DNA of 64,000 bases, from NCBI RefSeq assembly GCF_009754905.2, contig NZ_CP066775.1, positions 1,736,001 to 1,800,000 of the forward strand. Reading direction: 5' to 3'. Position numbers and translations under genes: made by a program. This document shows, in pieces, positions 57,419 to 64,000 of this stretch (positions are counted from its first letter, which is position 1; each line of letters opens with the position of its first letter). Source of the DNA: Mucilaginibacter ginkgonis (GTDB lineage: Bacteria > Bacteroidota > Bacteroidia > Sphingobacteriales > Sphingobacteriaceae). The notes under the pieces were generated by a model. It searched no databases. It had not been told where the DNA came from and worked only from the letters and a program-made list of their open reading frames with translations.

Positions 57419-59824
57419 TTATGAAGAACAGGTAACGCAACCCTCTTCCATCGAGCAGCTTGGGCCGCTGGTTTGGGTTAGTTCAATGCTGCCCAGGTCA
57501 TTCATCATCTGGGCACTGGTTTCTGCGGCAACAGGCTGGATAACCGGCTCCATTTCTTTGCTGCCTTGTTTCTCAATGGTAAACTGTACCGCTTGTGTAG
57601 CCGCCTGTGTACGCAGGTAATACATGCCGGTTTTCAAACCTTTCTTCCAGGCGTAGAAGTGCATAGAAGTTAGTTTAGAATTGTTAGGGCTGTCAACAAA
57701 CAAATTTAACGATTGCGACTGGCAAATGTATGCGCCACGGTCGGCGGCCATATCGATCAGGCTGCGTTGTTTTATCTCCCAAACGGTTTTATACAGTTCT
57801 TTGATATCTGAAGGTATCTCCGGAATGTGCTGTATAGACCCGTTAGCCGCGATGATATTATTCTTCATAGTGTTGTTCCACAAGCCCAGGTTTACCAGGT
57901 CTTTTAATAAGTGCTTGTTCACGATCACAAACTCGCCGCTCAATACCCTGCGGGTATAAATGTTAGAAGTATACGGTTCAAAACATTCGTTGTTACCAAA
58001 TATCTGTGATGTAGACGCAGTCGGCATTGGTGCAACTAAAAGTGAGTTGCGTACACCGCTTTTCATCACCGCTTTGCGCAAACCTTCCCAATCGTGGCGG
58101 TCTGTTGGTTTTACACCCCACAGATCGAACTGGAATTTACCTTGTGACAGTGGCGAGCCTTTAAACGTTTCGTAAGCACCTTCTTTCACAGCCAGGTCTT
58201 TACTCGCTGTCATGGCGGCAAAGTAAATGGTCTCGAAGATGTTTTTATTCAACACTTTAGCCAATTCGCTTTCGAACGGAAGACGCAGCATAATAAATAC
58301 GTCTGCCAACCCTTGTACGCCTAAACCTATTGGGCGGTGGCGCATGTTAGATCTTTCTGCCTCTATAACCGGGTAATAGTTGTTGTCTATAATGCGGTTA
58401 AGGTTTTTTGTTGCATCGTAAGTGATCTCATATAATTTCTCGAAATCAAATTCCTTGTCCTTAACAAAACGCGGCAGTGCGATGGATGCCAGGTTACAAA
58501 CTGCAACCTCGTCGGCATCTGTGTACTCCATGATCTCTGTACACAGGTTACTGCTTTTAATAGTGCCCAGGTTTTGCTGGTTGCTTTTGCCGTTGGCAGC
58601 ATCTTTATATAACAGGTATGGTGTACCGGTCTCTATCTGTGCGTCAAGGATGGCAAACCATAATTCCTGTGCGCGGACAGTGCGGCGTGCACGGCCTTCT
58701 TTCTCATACTGCTCATACAATTTTTCGAAAGCTTCGCCATGGCATTCAGACATGCCCGGTGCTTCGTGCGGGCAGAAAAGGCTCCAGTCGCCGTTCTCTT
58801 CTACACGTTTCATAAACAGATCGGGTATCCAAAGCGCGTAGAACAAATCGCGGGCGCGCGCTTCTTCTTTACCGTGGTTTTTGCGCAGGTCAAGGAATTC
58901 AAAAACATCTGCATGCCAAGGTTCCAAATAAACCGCAAAGGCACCTTTGCGTTTACCACCACCCTGATCTACATAACGGGCAGTGTCGTTAAACACGCGT
59001 AACATTGGCACAATACCATTACTTGTACCATTGGTACCGCTAATGTAGCTGCCTGTAGCACGCACGTTGTGAATAGCTAAACCGATACCGCCCGCGCTCT
59101 GCGAAATTTTCGCGGTTTGCTTTAATGTATCGTAGATGCCGTCGATGCTGTCATCTTTCATAGACAACAGGAAGCATGACGACATTTGTGGTTTTGGTGT
59201 ACCTGCGTTGAACAGAGTTGGCGTAGCGTGGGTAAACCAGCGCTCGCTCATTTGGTTGTACGTACGGATAACGCTTTCGATATCGTTTTTGTGTATACCA
59301 ACAGCTACACGCATATACATGTGCTGAGGACGCTCAGCAATTTTACCATCAAGGCGCAGCAGGTATGATTTCTCTAAAGTTTTAAAACCAAAGTAATCAA
59401 AGCCAAAGTCGCGGTCGTAAATGATAGAACTATCCAGTATATCGGCATTCTCTTCAATCACCTGCATAATATCCTCAGCAATCAACGGCATTTTGCGGTC
59501 GTTAGCCTCATCTGTGTAATTGTACAACAGGCGCATCGTGTCTGAAAACGACTTGATGGTGTTCTTATGGAGGTTACTTACCGCAATACGGCTGGCAAGC
59601 AAAGCGTAATCGGGGTGTTTGGTGGTTAAAGACGCCGCCGTCTCGGCAGCCAGGTTATCCAGTTCTGTAGTGGTTACCCCATCATACAAACCTTCGATCA
59701 CCTTTTTTGCCACATCAATTGGATCTACCAATGGGCTTAATCCATAAGCCAGTTTTTGCACCCGAGCGGTTATCTTATCAAATTTTACGCTCTCTTTGTT
59801 TCCGTTTCTTTTTGCTACAAACAT
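57419..59824 (-). CDS. nrdA: Ribonucleoside-diphosphate reductase class Ia, alpha subunit
   Basis: An 801-residue catalytic subunit reducing NDPs to dNDPs. An ATP-cone is at residues 1-95 ([15 protein letters not shown]). The catalytic barrel follows, with Ser-Cys-Phe-Leu near 220, Asn-Leu-Cys-Thr-Glu-Ile and [10 protein letters not shown]. The C-terminal redox pair is in [10 protein letters not shown]. It needs NrdB's radical and thioredoxin. nrdB precedes it on the same strand by 163 bases. Confidence 0.96.
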   Translation of the reverse strand: MFVAKRNGNKESVKFDKITARVQKLAYGLSPLVDPIDVAKKVIEGLYDGVTTTELDNLAAETAASLTTKHPDYALLASRIAVSNLHKNTIKSFSDTMRLLYNYTDEANDRKMPLIAEDIMQVIEENADILDSSIIYDRDFGFDYFGFKTLEKSYLLRLDGKIAERPQHMYMRVAVGIHKNDIESVIRTYNQMSERWFTHATPTLFNAGTPKPQMSSCFLLSMKDDSIDGIYDTLKQTAKISQSAGGIGLAIHNVRATGSYISGTNGTSNGIVPMLRVFNDTARYVDQGGGKRKGAFAVYLEPWHADVFEFLDLRKNHGKEEARARDLFYALWIPDLFMKRVEENGDWSLFCPHEAPGMSECHGEAFEKLYEQYEKEGRARRTVRAQELWFAILDAQIETGTPYLLYKDAANGKSNQQNLGTIKSSNLCTEIMEYTDADEVAVCNLASIALPRFVKDKEFDFEKLYEITYDATKNLNRIIDNNYYPVIEAERSNMRHRPIGLGVQGLADVFIMLRLPFESELAKVLNKNIFETIYFAAMTASKDLAVKEGAYETFKGSPLSQGKFQFDLWGVKPTDRHDWEGLRKAVMKSGVRNSLLVAPMPTASTSQIFGNNECFEPYTSNIYTRRVLSGEFVIVNKHLLKDLVNLGLWNNTMKNNIIAANGSIQHIPEIPSDIKELYKTVWEIKQRSLIDMAADRGAYICQSQSLNLFVDSPNNSKLTSMHFYAWKKGLKTGMYYLRTQAATQAVQFTIEKQGSKEMEPVIQPVAAETSAQMMNDLGSIELTQTSGPSCSMEEGCVTCSS

Positions 59825-59839
59825 TATCCCCTCCTTTTA

Positions 59840-59987
59840 CTCCGCCCTGCCGCGGAACGTTAATTGTATATATTTTTAATTGATCAGTTTTTCAGTATCG
59901 AGTCCTTAGTATCAAAGTATCAAAACTTTGAGTTTTACTCTCCGGCATTTTGTACTTGCTACTTGATACTGGTTACTTGTGTCTTTT
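59840..59987. repeat. Repeat-rich gap between nrdB and nrdA
   Basis: The spacer holds the hairpin TCAAAGT-ATCAAA-ACTTTGA (59912-59931) and several copies of AGTATC/TACTTG words (around 59892-59982) in both orientations. No gene is present. It resembles a repeated intergenic element rather than a terminator, because no T run follows on the minus strand. Confidence 0.45.
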
Positions 59988-60962
59988 CTAAAAATCCTCG
60001 TCCAGCGAAAATGCCTGGTTCTCTTTATTTGAACCTGCCAGCACGCCGGATTTTTGATAATCACCTACCCGCTTCTCAAAGAAGTTGGTTTTGCCTTGCA
60101 GCGATATCATCTCCATAAAATCAAAAGGATTGGCCGCGTTGTATACCTTGCTATAACCCAATTCTGCCAGCCATCTGTCGGCAACAAATTCAATGTATTG
60201 CTGCATCAGGCGAGCGTTCATACCTATCAGGTCAACAGGTAATGCATCGGTTACAAATTCTTTTTCTATTACCACAGCGTCCATAATGATCTTGTGCACT
60301 TCGGCCTCGGGCAGTTTATTAGCCAGCATGCTGTAAAGCAAACAAGCAAACTCGCAATGCAGGCCTTCGTCACGGCTGATCAGCTCATTACTGAATGTCA
60401 AGCCCGGCATTAAGCCCCTTTTCTTTAACCAGAATATAGAACAGAAACTACCCGAGAAGAAAATGCCCTCCACCGCCGCAAATGCAACCAAACGTTCTGC
60501 AAATGAACCGTTTTCAATCCAACGCAGTGCCCATTCTGCTTTACGTTGTACGCAAGGCACAGTTTCTACCGCGTGGAACAAACGGTCTTTCTCTTTAGGA
60601 TCCCTTATATAAGCGTCTATCAGCAGCGCGTAAGTTTCAGAGTGGATGTTCTCCATCATGATCTGGAAACCATAAAAACAGCGCGCTTCCGGCAATTGCA
60701 CCTCGCTCATAAAGTTCACCGCAAGGTTTTCATTCACTATACCATCACTTGCCGCGAAAAATGCCAGGATGTGCGAAATAAAATGGCGTTCCCCATCATT
60801 CAGGTTGTTCCAGTCTTTCATGTCGCCGCTAAGGTCAATTTCCTCGGCGGTCCAAAAGCTGGCCTCATGTTTTTTATACATCTCCCAAATCTTTGGGTAG
60901 TTGATGGGCAGAATCACAAAGCGGTCTTTGTTTTCCTTTAATAATATTTCTTCCTGTTGCAT
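59988..60962 (-). CDS. nrdB: Ribonucleoside-diphosphate reductase class Ia, beta subunit
   Basis: A 324-residue ferritin-like di-iron subunit holding the tyrosyl radical. Iron ligands are visible in [10 protein letters not shown], [10 protein letters not shown]...Glu-Asn-Ile-His-Ser-Glu and [10 protein letters not shown]. The C-terminus Phe-Ser-Leu-Asp-Glu-Asp-Phe is the tail that docks on NrdA. It is the first gene of nrdBA, and its 5' region carries the repeats described at 60963-61337. Confidence 0.96.
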   Translation of the reverse strand: MQQEEILLKENKDRFVILPINYPKIWEMYKKHEASFWTAEEIDLSGDMKDWNNLNDGERHFISHILAFFAASDGIVNENLAVNFMSEVQLPEARCFYGFQIMMENIHSETYALLIDAYIRDPKEKDRLFHAVETVPCVQRKAEWALRWIENGSFAERLVAFAAVEGIFFSGSFCSIFWLKKRGLMPGLTFSNELISRDEGLHCEFACLLYSMLANKLPEAEVHKIIMDAVVIEKEFVTDALPVDLIGMNARLMQQYIEFVADRWLAELGYSKVYNAANPFDFMEMISLQGKTNFFEKRVGDYQKSGVLAGSNKENQAFSLDEDF

Positions 60963-61337
60963 ATCGCGCTAATGTTTCTTTCTCAAATTTGATTAGAGAC
61001 GGCAAGTCGTCGCGGCACCTATGCACCGCGGGAAAATACCCCAATTATCAAGCCTTATGTGTGTAAACGTTTGTCGATGACAATTAATTTACAGTTAAAT
61101 TTTAGCGTCCCTTAAACTCCGGTCTCACTAAGTTTTTGAACTGCAACCTTTTGGCCTTTCGGGGATAAGCTTCCCTTCTTACGACCATTTGTTAAATTGC
61201 CTCTTTGAACTTATCTCAAAGCTAAAGGTTAAATTGCTTCACAGTTAGCGTAAGTTTTAAACAAACAGGCCAGTTATCCACAAAATAAAGCCATTGTAAA
61301 ATTTCGAATTTGCTCCCTTGCTGCAACGAATTTATTT
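60963..61337. other. Regulatory-looking 375-base gap between nrdB and the serine hydrolase gene
   Basis: It holds GTTAAATT three times (61094-61101, 61191-61198, 61228-61235); two of these extend to GTTAAATTGCYTC. It also holds one perfect DnaA-box-like TTATCCACA (61274-61282). No gene, riboswitch or strong terminator was recognised. Divergent genes lie on both sides, so both promoters should be here; a good TAnnTTTG box for nrdB was not found (nearest CAAATTTG, one mismatch, upstream of its ATG). Confidence 0.4.
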
Positions 61338-62582
61338 ATGAAACTCATCGTCAGTATCTTATACTTATTAACACCATGTGTATTACTTGCCCAAGCGCCC
61401 GATACGATATTTATAAAAAGACTTTTAGATGAAAATAAGCCTTTGTTTAGCCATGTGTTACAACACGCCACACACAACGAGGTGCAGGTGATCTACACGC
61501 GCGTAGACCGCGACAAAAACAACATTCCGCGTTTCACTACCTACACCTACCGCCTAAACGCAAACCGCTATTTCTATCCCGCGAGTACGGTGAAACTGCC
61601 TACCGCAATATTCGCTTTAGAAAAACTGAATGAACTAAAGGTTAAAGGGTTGACCATGCATTCAACCATGCTGACTGACAGTAGTTTCGCAGCCCAAACC
61701 AAAGTTACTATGGATACTTCATCAGCAACCGGCAAGCCTTCTATGGAGAACTATATCAAAAAGATATTACTGGTAAGTGATAACGACGCCTACAACCGCA
61801 TTTATGAATTCGTTGGTCGAGAAGAGATCAATGAAAAACTAAAAGCGCGTGGAATTAACCAAACCCGAATTGTAAACCGTTTGGCCATTGGTGACGGCGG
61901 AGAAAACGCAAGACATACCAACCAGATACAGTTTTACGATGGTGATAAACTGATTTATACCAAACCACCTTTGTATGATCCACACGATTACCCGATGCAG
62001 TTGGAGAATATGCTGCAAGGCAAGGGCTATCTTGATCGTCGCGACAGCCTGATCATGCGTCCATATGATTTTACAAAAAACAACGTGTACCCACTGGCCG
62101 ACCAACAATTGGTGTTGCGCAAACTGATATTCCCGGAAGCTTTCCCGGCCGCCGAACGGTACAACCTTACCAACGATCAGTATCAGTTTATCTATAAATA
62201 CATGAGCATGTATCCAACTGAAAGCAAAAAGCCGACGTATAACCACCCTGACTATTTTCCCGCTTATTGTAAATTTTTGTTCTGTGGCGGCGACAGCAGC
62301 GCAGTTATCGATCCAAACATCCGCATTTTTAACAAAGTGGGCGATTCCTACGGTTACGATATCGATAACGCATACATAGTCGACTTTAAAAATAAAGTGG
62401 AATTCTTCTTATCAGCCGTGGTACAATCAAATGAAGATGGTATCTACAATGACAACAAATATGAATACGCCACTGTGTGCCTCCCTTTTTTGAAAAATCT
62501 GGGTCAGGTAATTTACTGGTACGAGTTAGGACGCAAAAAAGACCATCTGCCCGATTTGAAGAAGTTTAAGTTTCCTTATTGA
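61338..62582 (+). CDS. Serine hydrolase, class A beta-lactamase-like fold
   Basis: A 414-residue secreted serine hydrolase (signal peptide to about residue 18, cleavage after Leu-Ala-Gln). Active-site motifs are Ser83-x-x-Lys86 (Ser-Thr-Val-Lys) and Ser147-Asp-Asn149. The third motif is weak (Lys-Val-Gly in Asn-Lys-Val-Gly-Asp-Ser-Tyr-Gly-Tyr rather than Lys-Thr-Gly). The length is well above the 290 of real class A enzymes. This makes it a beta-lactamase2-type esterase or peptidase of unknown substrate rather than a proven resistance enzyme. Confidence 0.82.
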   Translation: MKLIVSILYLLTPCVLLAQAPDTIFIKRLLDENKPLFSHVLQHATHNEVQVIYTRVDRDKNNIPRFTTYTYRLNANRYFYPASTVKLPTAIFALEKLNELKVKGLTMHSTMLTDSSFAAQTKVTMDTSSATGKPSMENYIKKILLVSDNDAYNRIYEFVGREEINEKLKARGINQTRIVNRLAIGDGGENARHTNQIQFYDGDKLIYTKPPLYDPHDYPMQLENMLQGKGYLDRRDSLIMRPYDFTKNNVYPLADQQLVLRKLIFPEAFPAAERYNLTNDQYQFIYKYMSMYPTESKKPTYNHPDYFPAYCKFLFCGGDSSAVIDPNIRIFNKVGDSYGYDIDNAYIVDFKNKVEFFLSAVVQSNEDGIYNDNKYEYATVCLPFLKNLGQVIYWYELGRKKDHLPDLKKFKFPY

Positions 62583-62619
62583 ACTTGCCTTTAACAATTT
62601 TTCATTTCGAGAAAACATC

Positions 62620-63378
62620 ATGATGCCGTTACTGTTGAAAATGAAACATCAACAGAAAAACATCATGGCTATTACAGCATTACAAAAAAGCATAACATTA
62701 CATGGCGCGGATAACCACTCCGAACCAATAAACTTAAACTGGGGCGAGCGCTACGTATCTATAGCGCTTGGCGCTAAGCTTGCCTTATCGGGCATTACCC
62801 ATATTTTTAAGCACCCTTTGACCAGCATCATTAAAGTGGGTGCCGGTGGGTATTTGCTTGGCCGCGGCATTACAGGCCATTGCGAGTTATACACCAAGCT
62901 AGGCAAGTCTACCACAGAGCCGGTTAATGTGAATATCCGGACCTCATTTGTGGTGAATAAACCGCGAGAAGAGGTCTACAGCTTTTGGAGAAAGCTTGAT
63001 AATCTACCATTATTTATGAACCACCTGGAAAGTGTAGAAGTATTGGACGAAAAACGCTCGCACTGGGTATTGAAGTTACCTGCGGATGTTACCACCATAA
63101 GCTGGGACGCGGAGATTGTAAAAGATGAGCCAAACGAAATGATTGGCTGGAGCTCATTACCGGATTCTACGATTGACAATGCCGGCAAAATACGTTTCCA
63201 GGACGGCGTCGAGCCGGGTACGACTTTATTAGATGTAGTGATCAGCTATGAGCCACCGGTTGGCGGAGTTGGTTTCGCGCTTGCGCATGTGCTTAACCCG
63301 GTATTTAAAAACATGGTTGAAAAAGATGTCCGTAACTTTAAACAGTACATGGATATCAATGTGGGTGCGGATATATAG
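62620..63378 (+). CDS. SRPBCC/cyclase-dehydrase family protein with N-terminal membrane segment
   Basis: Up to 252 residues. After a short variable start comes a membrane-associated part (about 45-90; Arg-Tyr-Val-Ser-Ile-Ala-Leu-Gly-Ala-Lys-Leu-Ala-Leu-Ser-Gly, Ala-Gly-Gly-Tyr-Leu-Leu-Gly-Arg-Gly-Ile-Thr-Gly-His-Cys), similar to DUF2892-type inner-membrane segments. A START-like SRPBCC domain follows (about 105-245; Val-Asn-Lys-Pro-Arg-Glu-Glu-Val-Tyr-Ser-Phe-Trp-Arg). The starts at 62620, 62641 and 62665 cannot be told apart. It may bind a lipid or polyketide-like ligand. Confidence 0.83.
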   Translation: MMPLLLKMKHQQKNIMAITALQKSITLHGADNHSEPINLNWGERYVSIALGAKLALSGITHIFKHPLTSIIKVGAGGYLLGRGITGHCELYTKLGKSTTEPVNVNIRTSFVVNKPREEVYSFWRKLDNLPLFMNHLESVEVLDEKRSHWVLKLPADVTTISWDAEIVKDEPNEMIGWSSLPDSTIDNAGKIRFQDGVEPGTTLLDVVISYEPPVGGVGFALAHVLNPVFKNMVEKDVRNFKQYMDINVGADI

Positions 63379-63390
63379 ATGATAAATAAG

Positions 63391-63470
63391 GTCATGCCAA
63401 ACTTGTTTCGGCATCTCATCATACAAGTCTTTAATAATCATGTGAGATCCCGAAACAAGTTCGGGATGAC
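63391..63470. repeat. REP-like pair of inverted hairpins, family A
   Basis: The left unit GTCATGCCAAACTTGTTTCG plus GCATCTCA and the right unit TGAGATCCCGAAACAAG plus TTCGGGATGAC are each hairpins (ATGCC...GGCAT; ATCCCGAA...TTCGGGAT) and point toward each other. Compared with 12624-12700 the stems differ by paired changes, which keeps the folding. Confidence 0.75.
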
Positions 63471-63482
63471 TGGATGATGTTA

Positions 63483-63938
63483 CTACTTAGCCGTTATAAC
63501 ATACGGTTCATACTTACTTTTACGGGCGAAACCAAACATGGTTGCGCCTTTTTTGTAAGGCATGGCCAGGGTGTTGGTGGTGAATTTTACCAGGTTATTA
63601 AAGTCTATCTTTTTGCGGTCGAACACAGATTGCGTAACCATCTTATCACCTTTAAAAAGCATCACCAAACAGATGTCGGTCTCGGTATCGACACCGGTCG
63701 CCTGGATGTCTTTTTTATAAGCTTTAAGCGTAGCGTCAAAAACACGGTCGTTAGTATATGGGCCAAGTACATAAACTTTATCCCAGTCACCTTCTTTATA
63801 GTCAGCTAAATTGAAGGTGCCTTTTTCTTTGTCCTTAAGTTTATCCTTCACGAAGTTGCGCAGGGCACCGCTGTCAATATTGGTGGTACAAGCTGACAAT
63901 ACCAACAGGCCCAAGCAGATAAAAAACAATCTTTTCAT
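63483..63938 (-). CDS. Lipoprotein of unknown function
   Basis: A 151-residue lipoprotein (lipobox Leu-Ser-Ala-Cys, Cys17). The mature part is mixed alpha/beta with Asp-Lys-Val-Tyr-Val-Leu-Gly-Pro-Tyr-Thr-Asn and Phe-Lys-Gly-Asp-Lys-Met-Val, matching no family I recognise. A -7 box TAAATTTG (63954-63947) ends 8 bases before the ATG. The gene converges with the SRPBCC gene across a REP-like repeat. Confidence 0.75.
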   Translation of the reverse strand: MKRLFFICLGLLVLSACTTNIDSGALRNFVKDKLKDKEKGTFNLADYKEGDWDKVYVLGPYTNDRVFDATLKAYKKDIQATGVDTETDICLVMLFKGDKMVTQSVFDRKKIDFNNLVKFTTNTLAMPYKKGATMFGFARKSKYEPYVITAK

Positions 63939-63946
63939 ATCGATAT

Positions 63947-63954
63947 CAAATTTA
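63947..63954 (-). promoter_or_regulatory. Predicted -7 box (TAAATTTG) of the lipoprotein gene
   Basis: On the minus strand TAAATTTG (63954-63947) matches TAnnTTTG and ends 8 bases before the ATG at 63938. The terminator hairpin of the next unit begins within 5 bases. Confidence 0.45.
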
Positions 63955-63958
63955 ACAA

Positions 63959-63990
63959 AAAAGGCCTTCCGAAATCGAAAGGCCTTTTTA
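63959..63990. terminator. Terminator at the window end
   Basis: A hairpin AAAAAGGCCTT...AAGGCCTTTTT has both A and T runs. It probably ends a minus-strand transcript arriving from beyond the window, or acts in both directions. Confidence 0.75.
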
Positions 63991-64000
63991 AATATCTTAC

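Noticed and set aside
61338-62582. Beta-lactamase antibiotic resistance gene
   Set aside because: The third motif is not Lys-Thr-Gly, the protein is over 100 residues too long, and there is no mobile context.
1-64000. CRISPR array, insertion sequence, prophage, tRNA or rRNA gene
   Set aside because: Intergenic stretches were read by eye on both strands and show none of the expected repeats, transposase or structural genes; short tRNA-like folds cannot be fully excluded without a covariance search.

Overview
The window looks like chromosome from a Bacteroidota bacterium of the Sphingobacteriaceae type (Mucilaginibacter or Pedobacter-like; this is inferred from gene content and promoter style, not from a search). 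Supporting signs are the many gene starts preceded by a TAnnTTTG box, which is the -7 element of the Bacteroidota primary sigma factor. Others are lipoproteins with a Cys soon after a short signal peptide, a BtuB-type TonB receptor with a surface YncE-like partner, and families typical of the phylum (DUF4142, DUF6438, DUF1543, DUF6580, fulvocin C-related). No rRNA, tRNA, CRISPR array, insertion sequence or prophage was recognised.

Layout. 1-4.3 kb: the start of a chromate transporter gene, a TPR protein, the etfBA electron-transfer flavoprotein operon with a bifunctional-nuclease gene, and two small membrane proteins. 4.4-11.0 kb: a complete tripartite efflux operon (TetR, TolC, membrane fusion protein, RND pump) with a candidate TetR operator. 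11.2-17.7 kb: housekeeping genes (purB, NifU-like, inositol monophosphatase, GtrA, lgt-like, mtaB). 17.7-25.2 kb: orphan and stress-type lipoproteins, a GH130 enzyme, a two-component system, a DUF58 protein and thioredoxin. 25.4-31.7 kb: a tightly overlapping 5-oxoprolinase operon (pxpB-pxpC-pxpA, NRAMP-like transporter) ending in an M1 aminopeptidase. 31.7-34.5 kb: small accessory genes and an MHS-type transporter. 34.5-36.5 kb: an AT-rich three-gene cassette encoding a fulvocin C-like cysteine-rich bacteriocin precursor, a membrane-anchored thioredoxin-fold protein and a DUF1573 lipoprotein. 36.6-46.3 kb: an ECF sigma factor with an overlapping small partner, proline dehydrogenase, aroB, sterol desaturase, a higBA toxin-antitoxin pair, gluQ, GNAT, AlbA_2 and MATE genes. 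46.7-53 kb: HDAC-like and kynureninase genes, DNA repair and redox genes, a CrtA-like protein and a sirtuin. 53-57.2 kb: a cobalamin-riboswitch-controlled corrinoid uptake operon. 57.4-61 kb: class Ia ribonucleotide reductase. 61.3-64 kb: a serine beta-lactamase-fold hydrolase, an SRPBCC membrane protein and a lipoprotein.

How genes work together. The efflux operon is a self-contained, probably autoregulated unit. The pxp operon joins peptide trimming (M1 peptidase) with 5-oxoproline hydrolysis and a dedicated transporter. The riboswitch at 56952-57122 ties BtuB-like outer-membrane uptake to a surface beta-propeller and a small membrane protein, which also has a promoter of its own. The fulvocin-like cassette pairs a peptide with eight cysteines with its own candidate disulfide enzyme and is the best candidate for an undescribed system. 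Several families of palindromic intergenic repeats are scattered between genes. One convergent intergenic region (23670-23850) holds an unusual cluster of TGTCA/TGACA palindromes.
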